Assembly (NCBI GenBank): GCA_027257055.1
Contig: JAPVLO010000182.1
Location: forward strand, 682,001 to 746,000
Direction: 5' to 3'
Length of the DNA: 64,000 nucleotides
Source of the DNA: Cephalopachus bancanus
Lineage: Eukaryota; Chordata; Mammalia; Primates; Tarsiidae
Part shown: positions 35,158 through 45,807 of the stretch, in pieces
Numbering within the stretch: position 1 is the first letter of the stretch
Layout of the letters: each line of letters opens with the position of its first letter
Notes under the pieces: generated by a model
What the model saw: only the letters and a program-made list of their open reading frames with translations
Databases searched by the model: none
What the model was told of the DNA's origin: nothing
Translations under genes and position numbers: made by a program

Positions 35158-35770
35158 GGCTGGGCATAGTGGCGCATGACTATAATCTCAGCATTTTGGG
35201 AGGTTGAGGCAGGAGGATTGTTTGAGTCCAGGAGTCCAAGACCAGCCTAGGCAACACAGCAAAACTGCGTCTCTACAAAGAGTGTTAATAATAATTAAAA
35301 AATTAAGGTCAGGTGGAGTGGCTCACGCCTATAATCCCAGCACTTTGGGTGGCAGAGGTGAAAGGATTGCCTGAGCCCACAGGTTAGAGACCAACCTGGG
35401 CAACTACGTGAGACCTCATCTCTACAATAAGTCAAAAAATTAGCCGGGCATGGTGGCACATGCTTGTAGTTCCAGCTACTTGGAAGGCTGAGGCAGAAGG
35501 ATCACCTGAGTCCAGCAACTCGAGGCCGCGGTGACCATGAGCGTGTCACTGCACTCCAGCCTGGGCGACAGAGAGAGACTCTGACTCAAAAAAAAAAATT
35601 AGCTGGGCATGGTGGTGAATGTCCATAGTCCCAGCTATTCAGGAGATTGAGGCAAGAGGATCACTTGAGCCCAAGAACTTGAGTCCAGGAGTTTGAAACT
35701 GTGGAGAGCTATGATTGTGATACTGCACTCCAGCCTGGGCAACAGAGTGAGACCCCCAACTCAAAAAAAA
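35158..35770 (+). mobile_element. AluJ-like element split by a younger Alu
   Basis: Left arm 35158-35308 and right arm 35599-35770 belong to one old Alu; the break is at its mid A-rich linker. Confidence 0.88.
35309..35598 (+). mobile_element. Alu nested in an AluJ linker
   Basis: Starts GTCAGGTGGAGTGGCTCAC, ends TCTGACTC plus A run; full length. Confidence 0.92.
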
Positions 35771-36104
35771 ACAACTTTTGTTTTTGAAGTCCAAGAGGAC
35801 TGTATTGTCTGAGGCAAATAACATTAATTCCATTACCTTAATGAAGTTTCCTGGATGTTGATTCTCTCCATGGACGTATTAACTCTAATTCATTTTGGAT
35901 TCCAGAAAACCGAGACCTGAGTATATTAGGGCCAGGTCTCAATAAGACCCTTGAGTCCCGTGGTCATCACCTCTTGCTACCCTAGTACTATCCTAATTCT
36001 GGACAATTTCTTGACTATTTCCTTGTCCACAGAGACTTCACTTGAGGGTCAGGACTTACAATGAAGTGGCCTGACATGAAATGTTTTCAATTACTTCATT
36101 CATA

Positions 36105-36380
36105 TTTCAACACATGTAGTATTTATTTACATACCAGGCACTGTTACAAGTGCTTTTACGTAATCCATTCATTCATGACTCATCATAACCCCATGAAGTG
36201 AGTTCTATTATCAGTTTCCATAACATCACAGAAATTGTAGTAACCTCTACATGAGGAATTGAGAGACTTAAAGTCCTACCAATGTTACACAGATAACTTC
36301 ATGGCAGACTTGAGATTTGAATCCCTGCAGTCTGGCTCCAAATTCATACTTACAGCCACAGTACTCTGTTGTCTTTTACT
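36105..36380 (+). mobile_element. MIR SINE, long copy
   Basis: Nearly whole MIR in sense: ACCAGGCACTGTTACAAGTGC, CATAACCCCATGAAGTGAG, TTACACAGATAACTTCATGG, TTTGAATCCCTGCAGTCTGG. Confidence 0.88.
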
Positions 36381-36667
36381 GGCTTTATGGAAAACAAATA
36401 AATAGATAAAACCAAGAAAATCCTGTAGACCATCTGCCTTTGGCCTAGAATATGTTCGGCACTGACTTTCCATACTGATGGTTATTTAAAATACTACCCA
36501 AGATGGCAATGCTGACCACATTTCTGCTGGTTCCTACCTGGTTCTCTGCCCCTTGGGGACCTCCAAGACCCTCTGGTAGGTCTGGTTGATTCCCACTGGC
36601 AGGTTTGACCCCATCCTGACTCAGAGATGGATGGATCCCCAAGAAGAATGTTAGAACCTCTAGAGCT

Positions 36668-36951
36668 GGCTGGGCTCGGTGGCTCAGCCTGTCATCCCGC
36701 GCTTTGGGAGGCGAAGGTGAGTGGATTGCCTGAGCCCGCGGGTTCGAGACCCGCCTGGGCAGCGAGACCTCATCTCTACAATAAATCAAAAAATCAGCCG
36801 GGCGTGGTAACGCATGCCTGTAATTCCGGCTACTCGGAAGGCTGAGGCGGAAGGATCGCCGGAGCCCGGCAGGTCGAGGCTGCGGGGGCCGGGAGTGGCC
36901 ACTGCACTCCAGTCTGGGCGACAGTGAGACTCCAACTAAAAAAAAAAGAAG
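36668..36951 (+). mobile_element. Alu, full length
   Basis: Close to the dominant consensus; CTCTAGAGC flanks both sides. Confidence 0.94.
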
Positions 36952-37411
36952 AAACTCTAGAGCCAAAGCACATTGACTTGGAATCGAGTCAACCTTACTG
37001 CTATCTCTGCTTGGATGTGGTATGTTTGTTTGTGGAGTATTTCCTTATTTTAAATACACCCCTTTCTACCACAACATCAGTGACTTGATGCCTGCTTTGT
37101 TCCCTTGTGTCAATTTCCTTCCTTCACTCCTGGCTTTGAACTCTAGCTTCTGTCGTGCTCTCTAAACTCGAGAAATTAAAGTCCAAAGTCCTGACCTTGA
37201 ACCTCAGTTCCCTAGCTGGGTTCCTGCTACCTGGCATCTCTGATGCCAGGTGCTGTCCTGTGGTGCTTTGTTGAGGCTCTGCATCGCACACCTGGCTGGT
37301 TGCTCACCTGCTGCAGCTCTCTGCACATCCTCGTATTGCCTATTATTACTGATCCCAGCCAGATAGAATGATGAGGGCTTGAGGTTCCAGGCTTCCACTA
37401 TCGATGCCAAC
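36952..37411. other. Unclassified intergenic DNA
   Basis: No repeat or coding signal recognised. Confidence 0.5.
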
Positions 37412-37421
37412 ACAGATATGA

Positions 37422-37586
37422 TTTTTTTCTTTTTTTTCTTTGAGTTGGAGCCTCACTCTGTCGCCCAGACTGGAGTACAACGGCCACTCCCGGCCACCGC
37501 AGCCTCGACCCGCTGGGCTCCGGCGATGCTTCCGCCTCAGCCTTCCAAGTAGCCGGAATTACAGGAATGCGCTACCACGCCCGGCT
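37422..37586 (-). mobile_element. Free Alu right arm
   Basis: Only the right arm, ending exactly at its CCCGGCT start; ACAGATATGA at 37412 and 37587 shows it was inserted in this form. Confidence 0.94.
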
Positions 37587-37897
37587 ACAGATATGAACTT
37601 AATAGGCCTGGATGGCACCGGGAAGCTATGATATTATTTTAAAAAGACATTTAGTCTTTGTCCCAGGTTCCTGGCACAGATATCCTAAAATCCTTTGCAT
37701 TGCCCAAGCAATAGGAATATCTTTTGTTATTCGTAATGAGTCCCTCCAGATCACACCTGAGTTTATGCTGATGAGGTGACTGAGGATAAGACCCTTGGAT
37801 GGCCTCAGGACAGGACCAGAAAGACCAAGTGTCTGGAGGGTTGGAGCTTTCGGCCCCACCCTCTGACTTCTGGGAAGTGGAATTATAAAGACTGAGT

Positions 37898-38184
37898 GCA
37901 GCCGGGCTCGGTGGCTCAGCCTGTCATCCCGCGCCTTTGGGAGGCTGAGGTGAGTGGATGGCCTGAGCCCGCGGGTTCGAGACCCGCCTGGGCAGCGAGA
38001 CCTCATCTCTACAATAAATCAAAAAATCAGCCGGGCGTGGTAACGCATGCCTGTAATTCCGGCTACTCGGAAGGCTGAGGCGGAAGGATCGCCGGAGCCC
38101 GGCAGGTCGAGGCTGCGGTGGCCGGGAGCGGCCGCTGCACTCCAGTCTGGGCGACAGAGTGAGACTCCAACTCAAAAAAATAAA
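37898..38184 (+). mobile_element. Alu, full length, near consensus
   Basis: AATAAAGACTGAGT-type target-site duplication at about 37884 and 38185. Very little divergence from neighbours, so young. Confidence 0.95.
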
Positions 38185-38596
38185 AATAAAGACTGAGTTC
38201 TATTAAAATGCTTGAAAAATAGATTCCAAGAGCTGCCAGGCCTGGAGGTGACAGAGCCAGAGAGGGCATCGAAGCTCGGCCACCCCCACCCCCCCCTACG
38301 CCTTGCCCTATGCCTCTCTTCCATTTGGCTGCTCCTGAATTGCATCCACTATAACAAACGAGTAAAGGTGAGTACGCTGCTTTTCTGAGTTCTGTGGGCT
38401 GTTCTAGCGAGTTATTAAACCTCAGGAGGGGGTCTCAAGAATGCTTGATTTATAGCTGGTTTATAGCTTGATTTGTAGCACACACACAACTATGAAAGTA
38501 ACTGTTTTAGGGCTGAATGTAGACCCCGATACATTCTATATCCCCAGTGTATCATGTATATTATGTGTTGGGTCTTGGTGGAACTTCCAGAAATGT
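38185..38596. other. Old LTR-like sequence
   Basis: CTGAGTTCTGTGGGCTGTTCTAGCGAG and a GGAGGGGGTCTC block are typical of old LTR repeats I cannot name. Confidence 0.4.
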
Positions 38597-38924
38597 TAGG
38601 GTCCACTCCCAGTGGGGCCTCCATGAGGTCAGGTCTGAAAGGCGCAGAAAGCAGTCAGAAGGGCGTCCCCAAGATGGCGCTGCCTCCCAAAGACAACAAA
38701 GGCCCTAAACTCCAGCTTTTCCCTCACGCGCGAAACTTAAACCTGTGCTCAAACAACCTCTCCCTATAGGAATACTACCTCATAGTCTCCTCCAATAAAA
38801 CCCAAACACGGCATTGACCAGCCCCTGCAAGGTCCATAAATACACCCCCTCCCCCTACATAACTCTCTCTTGCTTTCTCTCTTGCTGGCTCTCTCACTCT
38901 CTTGCTGGCTCTCTCACTCTCTCT

Positions 38925-38960
<36 letters not shown>

Positions 38961-39136
38961 TCCCTCTCTCGGTCTCTCTTGTTCTCTCTCTCTCCCCACC
39001 ACCCTCTTACTCTCTCTTTCTGTCTCTCGCTCTCTCGGTCTCTCTCTCTCTCTCTTGCTCTTCCTAGGTTACAGTCTCTTTCTGTAACTGCCCCTTTAAT
39101 AAGTCTCTTGGTTCTCACTGGGTGTGGAGTCGTTAC
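38597..39136 (+). mobile_element. ERV LTR, family B
   Basis: Starts TGTTAGGGTCCACTCCC; TATA-like CCATAAATACACCC at about 38835; a long CT-rich tract (38860-39060); AATAAG in place of AATAAA at about 39100; then a TGGTGCCGAAC primer-binding-site-like sequence at 39137. Confidence 0.65.
38860..39060. repeat. (CT)n-rich low-complexity tract
   Basis: Interrupted CT/CTTG/CTGG repeats lie between the TATA-like box and the end of the family B LTR. Confidence 0.95.
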
Positions 39137-39147
39137 TGGTGCCGAAC
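39137..39147 (+). other. Possible tRNA-Phe-type primer-binding site
   Basis: TGGTGCCGAAC matches the first 11 bases of a Phe-type site; the match stops there because an antisense LTR of another family begins within ~15 bases. Confidence 0.45.
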
Positions 39148-39149
39148 TT

Positions 39150-40260
39150 CTTTCAAGGTCCACTGGGGTTGTGGGGTGTCTGGTGTGTGATCTGATGCCG
39201 CAAGAAAGATTCAAAGAATTATACAGAAGCTAGTTTAGAAAATATTTATTTAGAAAGTAAATTAGAGACAGAGGGAAAGAGGGGATTCACCCTCTCAAGG
39301 CAGGGAAGGGGGCCAATGCCAGGAAACATGGGGACAGCCACAACTCAGAGAGCACATGGCCACTCCAGAGTCTAGTATGGCAACGGCAAATGGATGCTCG
39401 TAGTTGAGTCCCCCCCTTTTTTTTGAGTCAGATTCTCACTCTGTCACCCAGGCTGGAAGGCAGTGGCATGCTCCCAGCCATTGCAACCTCAACCTGCTGG
39501 GCTTGGGTGATGCTTCTGCCTCAGCCTTCCAAGCAGCCGGAACTACAGGCATGTGCCACCACACCCGGCTAAGTTTTTGGTTTATTGGAGAGATGAGGTC
39601 TCACCAGGTTGCCCAGGCTGGTCTTGAACCTGTGGGCTCTGGCAATCTGCTCAACTGGGTCTCCCAAAATGCAGGGATTATAGTTGTGAGCCACTGCACC
39701 TGCCGGCCAGTTGAGTCCTTTTAACCTTTCCCTTTGATGGGGAAAGGTCATTAAGGTGATTGGGTGGTGGTCCGCTCCACATCATCATGAAGGAACAGGT
39801 AAGCACAGGCATTGATGTCAGGTGATGGACAGCGGGCAGATGGGTGGGTTAGTCACGATTGCTGCCATGGTGTTGGCTAGATGGGAGACAAGGGGAGGGG
39901 TTTTTCCTACAAGAGACTTGTCAGATGTTTATCATTTTTATGGCTTCAGCCAGTTGAGGGGCCTGCAAGTTTCTTAGAGATTATTATGCTAAACCATGAA
40001 TTGAATGGTTAGGCTGTTGGTCTGTCCTTGTCTTGCATCTGATGGAGATTTGCCGAGGGGGTGGGGTAGGCTGCCAACTTGACCTGCAGTAGAATGTCTG
40101 AACACTTCCTAAAACCTGCCTATTGGAAATTTAGCTTATCTATGTCTAACCTGTGCTATATTCAAAGCATGTCAGGAGTAAAGGCTAAAAGAAACTGGCT
40201 ATGCTGAGGCAAAAATACTATGCTAGGCTAAGTTTATTCTAGGTTTTCATAGGTACCTCC
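39150..40260 (-). mobile_element. ERV LTR, family A, antisense
   Basis: Reverse complement carries the family A blocks (CTCCATCAGATGCAAGAC, GCTGAAGCCATAAAAATG) and an AATAAA at about 39245; U3 start near TGAAAACCTAG (about 40246). Split by an Alu. Confidence 0.83.
39412..39707 (-). mobile_element. Alu inserted in the antisense LTR
   Basis: AGTTGAGTCC flanks both sides. Confidence 0.94.
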
Positions 40261-40340
40261 TTTCATTATGTATACAAGTACTATATATATCATGTATACA
40301 TTTAATTTATGAGGCCTACATTCAACCCTGTACTTTTTAT

Positions 40341-40633
40341 TTTTTATTTTTTTGAGTAGGAGTCTCACTCTGTTGCCCAGACTGGAGTGCAGTGGCATGC
40401 TCACAGCCACCACAGCCTCACCTGCTGGGCTCAGGTGATCCTTCCACCTCAGCCATCCTAGTAGCTGGAACTACAGATGCGCACCACCATACCGAGCTAT
40501 TTTTAAAATTTATTGTAGAGACAAGGTCTCACCATTTTGCCCAGGCTGGTCTCGAATGTGTGGGCTCAAGTAATCCTCTCGCCTCTGCCTCCCAAAGTGC
40601 TGGGATTACAGGTGTGAGCCACTGAGCCCGGCT
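40341..40633 (-). mobile_element. Alu, first of two at one target site
   Basis: AACCCTGTACTTTTTAT precedes (40324), AACCCTGTGCACTTTTTAT follows (40634). Confidence 0.94.
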
Positions 40634-40652
40634 AACCCTGTGCACTTTTTAT

Positions 40653-40958
40653 TTATTTATTTTTATTATTTTTTTTGAGTTGGTATCTCACTCTTTGTTG
40701 CCCAGGCTGGAGTGCAGTGGCATGCTTATGACCACCGCAGCCTCAACCTGCTGGGCTCAGGTGATCCTTCTGCCTCAGCCTTCCAAGTAACAGAAACTAC
40801 AGCCGCACACCACCACGCCCAGCTAATTTTTGTGATTTACAGTGGAGATGAGGTCTCCCCAAGTTGCCCAGGCTGGTCTCGAACCCCCGGACTCAGGCAA
40901 TCCTCCTGCCCCAGTCTCCCAAAGGGCTGGGATCATAGGCCGAGCCACTGTGCCCGGT
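40653..40958 (-). mobile_element. Alu, second of two at one target site
   Basis: Followed by CACCTGTGCGCTTTTTAA (40959), a third version of the same flank. Confidence 0.93.
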
Positions 40959-41432
40959 CACCTGTGCGCTTTTTAAGGTCCCGTCGGCCAAGTGGTTCAC
41001 TAGCTTCAGCGTGTGGTGCTTAATTGGAACAAGTTTAATTCGTTTGATAGCATCATAGAGTCCTAAGTAAACGAAACAGAAAGTCTGGAAAAAGACCACT
41101 CTACGGGAAGGAGGTCAGAATGCAGAAGCACCGTCGGGTTCAGGTGCATAAAACACAACACACTGCAGAGGTTTGCAGCAGGAAGCAGCACAGGAGACGG
41201 GGATACTCAGGCAAGGTCAGGGCGGGGAGGGGAGGCTTCCTAAAGAGAAGCCCTGGGAGACAGTCAGCCCTCCCCGGCTGGCCGTTAAAGCACGACAGCA
41301 GACGCAGACGCCAGGGAGGGAAGCCGCCTTTTCATCTCGGTCTCGCAGGCCCGGGCGCCTCTCCGGCGGGCAGGCCCGCCCGGCGCTTCCAGCCGACCCA
41401 CGCACGACGGAGAACACCAGCCCCTCTCCTGG

Positions 41433-41705
41433 CTTCCCATTGGCTGGGCACTTGCGGCTTCCCATTGGCTGGGCACTTGCGGCTTCCCATTGGCTGGGAC
41501 TTGCGGCTTCCCATTGGCTGGGCACTTGCGGCTTCCCATTGGCTGGGACTTGCGGCTTCCCATTGGCTGGGCACTTGCGGCTTCCCATTGGCTGGGCCCT
41601 TGCGGCTTCCCATTGGCTGGGCACTTGCGGCTTCCCATTGGCTGGGCCCTTGCGGCTTCCCATTGGCTGGACACTTGCGGCTTCCCATTGGCTGGGCCTT
41701 TGCGG
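41433..41705. repeat. 11-copy 25-bp tandem repeat with CCAAT boxes
   Basis: Units are 25 bp (24 in two copies that lack one C). Each contains CCCATTGGCTGG followed by a GCACTTGCGGCTT-type spacer. On the minus strand every unit reads CCAGCCAATGGG, a full NF-Y consensus. Units differ at only one or two spacer bases (GGCACT, GGGACT, GGCCCT, GACACT). Confidence 0.97.
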
Positions 41706-41856
41706 GACGCGCTTGTCCGCACGACGCCTCCATGCCTCCCGCTGATGGGATTTGCAGAATCGGTTGACAGGATTTCTGTCCTGACTGGACTCCACCGAAA
41801 GATTCAACGGGCCTCCCGCAAAGGAAAAGGCCCGCGAAGAGGAAGCACCAAGGAGC

Positions 41857-41865
41857 CGGAAGTGA
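41857..41865 (+). promoter_or_regulatory. ETS/GABP-type site
   Basis: CCGGAAGTG, the canonical ETS core, about 150 bp to the right of the CCAAT array. Binding is inferred. Confidence 0.6.
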
Positions 41866-42989
41866 CTCGACCCAAGGGACGCCCAGAGCGTTTAGACGCC
41901 ATTGTGAGAACCCGAGATGAGCGAGGCTCCAAGTTGAACACAGATCACCCTTTTGATTTCTCCCAGAAACCCTGGTCATTTCTCGAAGAGAAGCGGATTG
42001 TCCTGAAACTTCGAAAAAGGACGACTTCCTGCCCTCGTGGGTCTGGCTGACCACGCGCAGATGTGGGCGGGGCCAGAGGCGCGGCGCGTCAGCGAGGTGG
42101 AAAGAAGCCTCGAGATCCCCTTCGATGGGGCACTGATGGCTGGCCACACAAGTGTCGGCTGGCCCATGGAGTTTTCCAAAGCAGCCGGAGCTAGCCCCGG
42201 GAAATGAAGGGCTTTCCCACGGCGGTCGGGACTTTCATTTCTTGCGGGTGCTCTGAAATCGCTGTGACCCGGAGGCGCCCTCAGCAGCGGCCACTCGGTC
42301 AGCAGGGGCAGCGCCTGCTCGCCCGAGGGCCAGAGCCTGTGTGGCTGGCGGCCTCGAGGGGTTCGCGCCTCCAGTCTGGGCCCCGCCCCCTCCACAACCA
42401 GGCGGCCGTTTCTGGTTTTCGGCTCCTTCGTCCCGACGCCAGTCCGCACTCGGCTTCCTGACTCACGCGCGGCTGAGCGTGGATCGGTGTTTACGCCTTC
42501 GGCAATTTCTGGTGCCCCGTGCGGCGTCAGCTGCACGAAGGGAGCGGAAGACGAGGCCCGGGCCGGCCCAAGGGAAGGCCGGCGTGCGGCGCGGCCCAGG
42601 CTGACGAGAATGTTGGTGGCGCCGGCGAGACCCTCCGACGGGGACGGAAGCCGGCCCGCCAGGGCGCGCGCAAGAGACGCCAGTGGAACGACGCGTCGGG
42701 AACGTTGACGGGGCCCTTCCGCCCAGGACGAGAACAGACAGCGCCGTGGCTTCTGTTCACGTGCACTTTCAGGTTCTGGGAGGCGTCTCACGCTTCCGTC
42801 CTCCAAACCCGGGACGCGGAGCGTGCTGGCCAGACGGGGAGGAGCCCGGCCCCCCCCTGCCCTCCCCGCCCTTCAGACACCGTCCTCTCCCCAAAGCACA
42901 CGGGGTGAGGCTAGGACCGAGCAGACGTCGTGAGATGTGCTTTCAGGAGCAAGTTCCGTCGTTTGAACGGAGGGCCGATTTCATTTTGT

Positions 42990-43280
42990 TGTTTTATTTT
43001 TGAGTTGGAGTCTCACTCTGTCGCCCAGGCTGGGTGCAGTGGCGTGCTCGTGACCACCGCAGCCTCGACCTGCTGGGCTCCGGCGATCCATCCGCCTCAG
43101 CCTTCCAAGCAGCTGGAACGACAGGCGCGCGCCACCACGTCCGACTGATTTTTTGACTTATTGTAGAGATGAGGTCTTACCAAGTTGCTCAGGCTGGTCT
43201 CGAATTCATGGGCTCAAACAATTCTCTCGTCTCGGCCTCCCAAAATGCTGGGAATACAGGCTTTAGCCTCCATGCTTGGC
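42990..43280 (-). mobile_element. Alu, full length
   Basis: Borders the right side of the orphan CpG island; ends CCATGCTTGGCC. Confidence 0.9.
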
Positions 43281-43360
43281 CAACTTTTAAATCTTAAAAT
43301 AGATTTTGGTCATCTTTCCATTTCAGAACATCTTCTTGATTTATTTAACCTGGTATCTTC

Positions 43361-43649
43361 TTTTTTTTTTTTTTTTGAGTTGGAGTCTCACTCGGTCGCC
43401 CAGACTGGAGTGCGTGGCCGCTCCCGGCCACCGCAGCCTCGACCTGCTGGGCTCCAGCGATCCTTCCACCTCAGCCGTCCTAGTAGCCGGAATTACAGGC
43501 GCGCACTACCACGCCCGGCTGATTTTTTGATTTATTGTAGAGAGATGAGGTCTCGCTGCCCAGGCGGGTCTCGAACCCGCGGGCTCAGGCCATCCACTCA
43601 CCTCAGCCTCCCAAAGGCGCGGATTACAGGCTGAGCCACCGAGCCCGGC
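43361..43649 (-). mobile_element. Alu, full length
   Basis: TTAACCTGGTATCTTCT flanks both sides (43345 and 43650). Confidence 0.95.
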
Positions 43650-43717
43650 TTAACCTGGTATCTTCTATGGATCTTTTAAATTTTCTTATTTTTATAAATG
43701 TAGCTGAATGAGAGAAT

Positions 43718-43994
43718 TTTTTTTTTTTTTTGAGTTGGAGTCTCACTCTGTCGCCCAGACTGGAGTGCAGTGGCTGCTCCCGGCCACTGCAGCCTCGACC
43801 TGCTGAGCTCTGGCGATCCTTCCAAGTAGCTGGAACTACAGGCGCACGCTACCACGCCCGGCTAATTTTTTGATTTATTGTAGAGATGAGGCCTCGCCAA
43901 GTTGCCCAGGCGGGTCTCGAACCTGTGGGCTCAGGCAATCCACTCACCTCAGCCTCCCAAAGCGCGGATTACAGGCTGAGCCACTGAGCCCGGC
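43718..43994 (-). mobile_element. Alu with a 14-bp right-arm deletion
   Basis: GATCCTT is joined to CCAAGTAGC; TGAGAGAAT flanks both sides. Confidence 0.94.
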
Positions 43995-44699
43995 TGAGAG
44001 AATATTATTTAAGATGTAAACTGTCTGTAGCCACCTTTAAGGGGAGAGACGAAAGGCCTATTTCATAGCAGAGGGAAAGCACATTTGACACTGCTTCCCT
44101 TTTACTTGTCAATCTTAGTGGGTGAAGGAGAAAAGGAAATCTGAAATATGGAAGCCTCTACCCACTTTCTGTACTGCTAAAGCTTGAGGCCAAATTAATA
44201 GCTGTCTGAGTAGTCTAGATATTCTGGGGAAGCTTTAGAAATACAAAGATAGGCCCAGGACTGGGGAGGGCACAGAAAGCAGAATTGCTTGCAAACCGAG
44301 ACAAAGTAACAAAGGTAAGAAGTCATGTTTGCTCATTTCTGTTTGCCAGCATAATTTCACAAACCCCTTGAGGCTGTGAGGCCTGCAGCCATCCGGAAAG
44401 ATAATTTGGAAACAAAACAGGATAGAGCACAGTGCCTCCCAGGTCTCTTGCCTGAGTCACTCTATCTCTTAAAAGGTAAGAAATTTCTTACAAGATAAGG
44501 ACCCTAGTCCTTGCCTTTTCTACACATAAGATAGCATCGGACAGGGTTAGGGATTGTACTTCTGCAATCTACAACCATGTACTTTTTAAGGTGTACTTTG
44601 CTCCCATCTTAGATGTGAGTTTGCACGGCCTGGGCCTCCACCACCTTTACATAAGCAGTGGGCTAAAAATTGCGTTGGAGGAGACTGACAGAAACTCTG
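43995..44699. other. Possible ERV-derived DNA, unclassified
   Basis: Contains short phrases reminiscent of old ERV sequence but nothing I can name. No exon. Confidence 0.35.
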
Positions 44700-44853
44700 C
44701 CGCCTGGGCAGCGAGACCTCATCTCTACAATAAATCAAAAAATCAGCCGGGCGTGGTAGCGCATGCCTGTAATTCCGGCTACTGGGAAGGCTGAGGCGGA
44801 AGGATTGCTGGAGCCAAGCAGGTTGAGGCTGCAGTGGCTGGGAGCGGCCACTG
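44700..44853 (+). mobile_element. Alu middle segment, both ends missing
   Basis: Runs from CCTGGGCAGCGAGACC to GGGAGCGGCCACTG with neither start, tail nor flank repeat. Confidence 0.88.
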
Positions 44854-45807
44854 CTCCTCCTGGGCTGTAGGCCTCAGTGTCCAGCTCTCAGCAAGAATAG
44901 TGGATAAAAGTAATTTTAAATTCATTAAAAGCTTGATGTTTTGTTCTTTAGTTGACAATACCCAAGTGAGGCATGCTGGCTATCCCTAAGTAGTCCACGT
45001 GAACGCAAGTCCTGAAAACACAGAACTGATAAGATGTGAGGAACTTCCGGAGGTGGAGAGGGAGGGTCAAGTGACCAACAGGACGCAGGAGCCCATGGAA
45101 AAATGTGGCTGGTGACAAATTCTACATGGGAGAGAGGACAGAGGACTTTCATGTATGAGAATGTCATACTAATTTTTTAATGTTATCAGTTTGTGGGGCT
45201 GTAAACATCCCATTTGTCATCTCAAGTCTGTCAAATTTGCTACACATGTGAATGCCTCGGGAGGTATTTTTGTTGTTTTGCTTTGTCTTGTTTTGTTTTT
45301 AGAAAAAAGAACGTTAAGGAGACTGCACTGAATTCTACATGCAATTTGGTTCCGATCAAAAAACGAGACTGGCTAGAAGAGGTGAAATGCATGCGGCCTC
45401 AGACAGAGCCAGAACTCTGGGCAAGATAGAAATAGCAGCCTGAGCTCACAGAAATCACAGGGACGACAGGGAACATCCCACGGGGTAGGATTCTCAAGAG
45501 AACTTCGTTTAAATCTCAAGGCATAGGGTGACTGCTGGCAACTGACTTACACAAACAGGACCGCAATGACATCCTTGAGCATGCATCTTTACATTTTGTG
45601 CAGTATTTTTGGTTTGATTCATAAGCATTTATTGAAGTCCTGTCATCTGTTAATGCAGCAATGAACGATCTAGTCAATTGTCTTAGATCCACAAAGATGA
45701 TGTTTACATTCCTCTTAATTCAATTGCCGGGTCAAAGAACATGATAATTTAAAAATTCTGACAGACGTTTTCAAATGTTCTTCCGTATCCAGAGATTATT
45801 ATTTTTA
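44854..45807. other. Unclassified intergenic DNA
   Basis: No gene recognised. A/T-rich; possible worn L1 near 45560-45780. Confidence 0.4.

Larger units (their letters stand above)
41150..42950. promoter_or_regulatory. Orphan CpG island
   Basis: About 1.8 kb rich in G+C and CpG with no recognised repeat except the tandem array at its left side. No protein-coding exon is recognised on either strand. Motifs include an 11-copy inverted CCAAT array, CCGGAAGTG at 41857, CACGTG at about 42760 and several GC boxes. It may be a promoter for a non-coding RNA, a distal first exon of PHGDH, or the neighbour ZNF697. Direction is unknown. Confidence 0.7.

Noticed and set aside
38814..39233. Serine/leucine-rich 139-codon frame
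   Set aside because: Read from the CT-rich tract in the family B LTR; low complexity, not a gene.
41433..41705. CRISPR-like regular spacing of repeats
   Set aside because: Units are contiguous 25-mers without unique spacers, in a primate CpG island. It is a minisatellite.
41217..42147. Open frames with repeated FPLAGHLRLPIGWALAASHW or QPMGSRKCPANGK units
   Set aside because: They are translations of the 25-bp CCAAT tandem repeat (25 bp shifts frame every unit, so all frames look repetitive). No sign of a real repeat protein.
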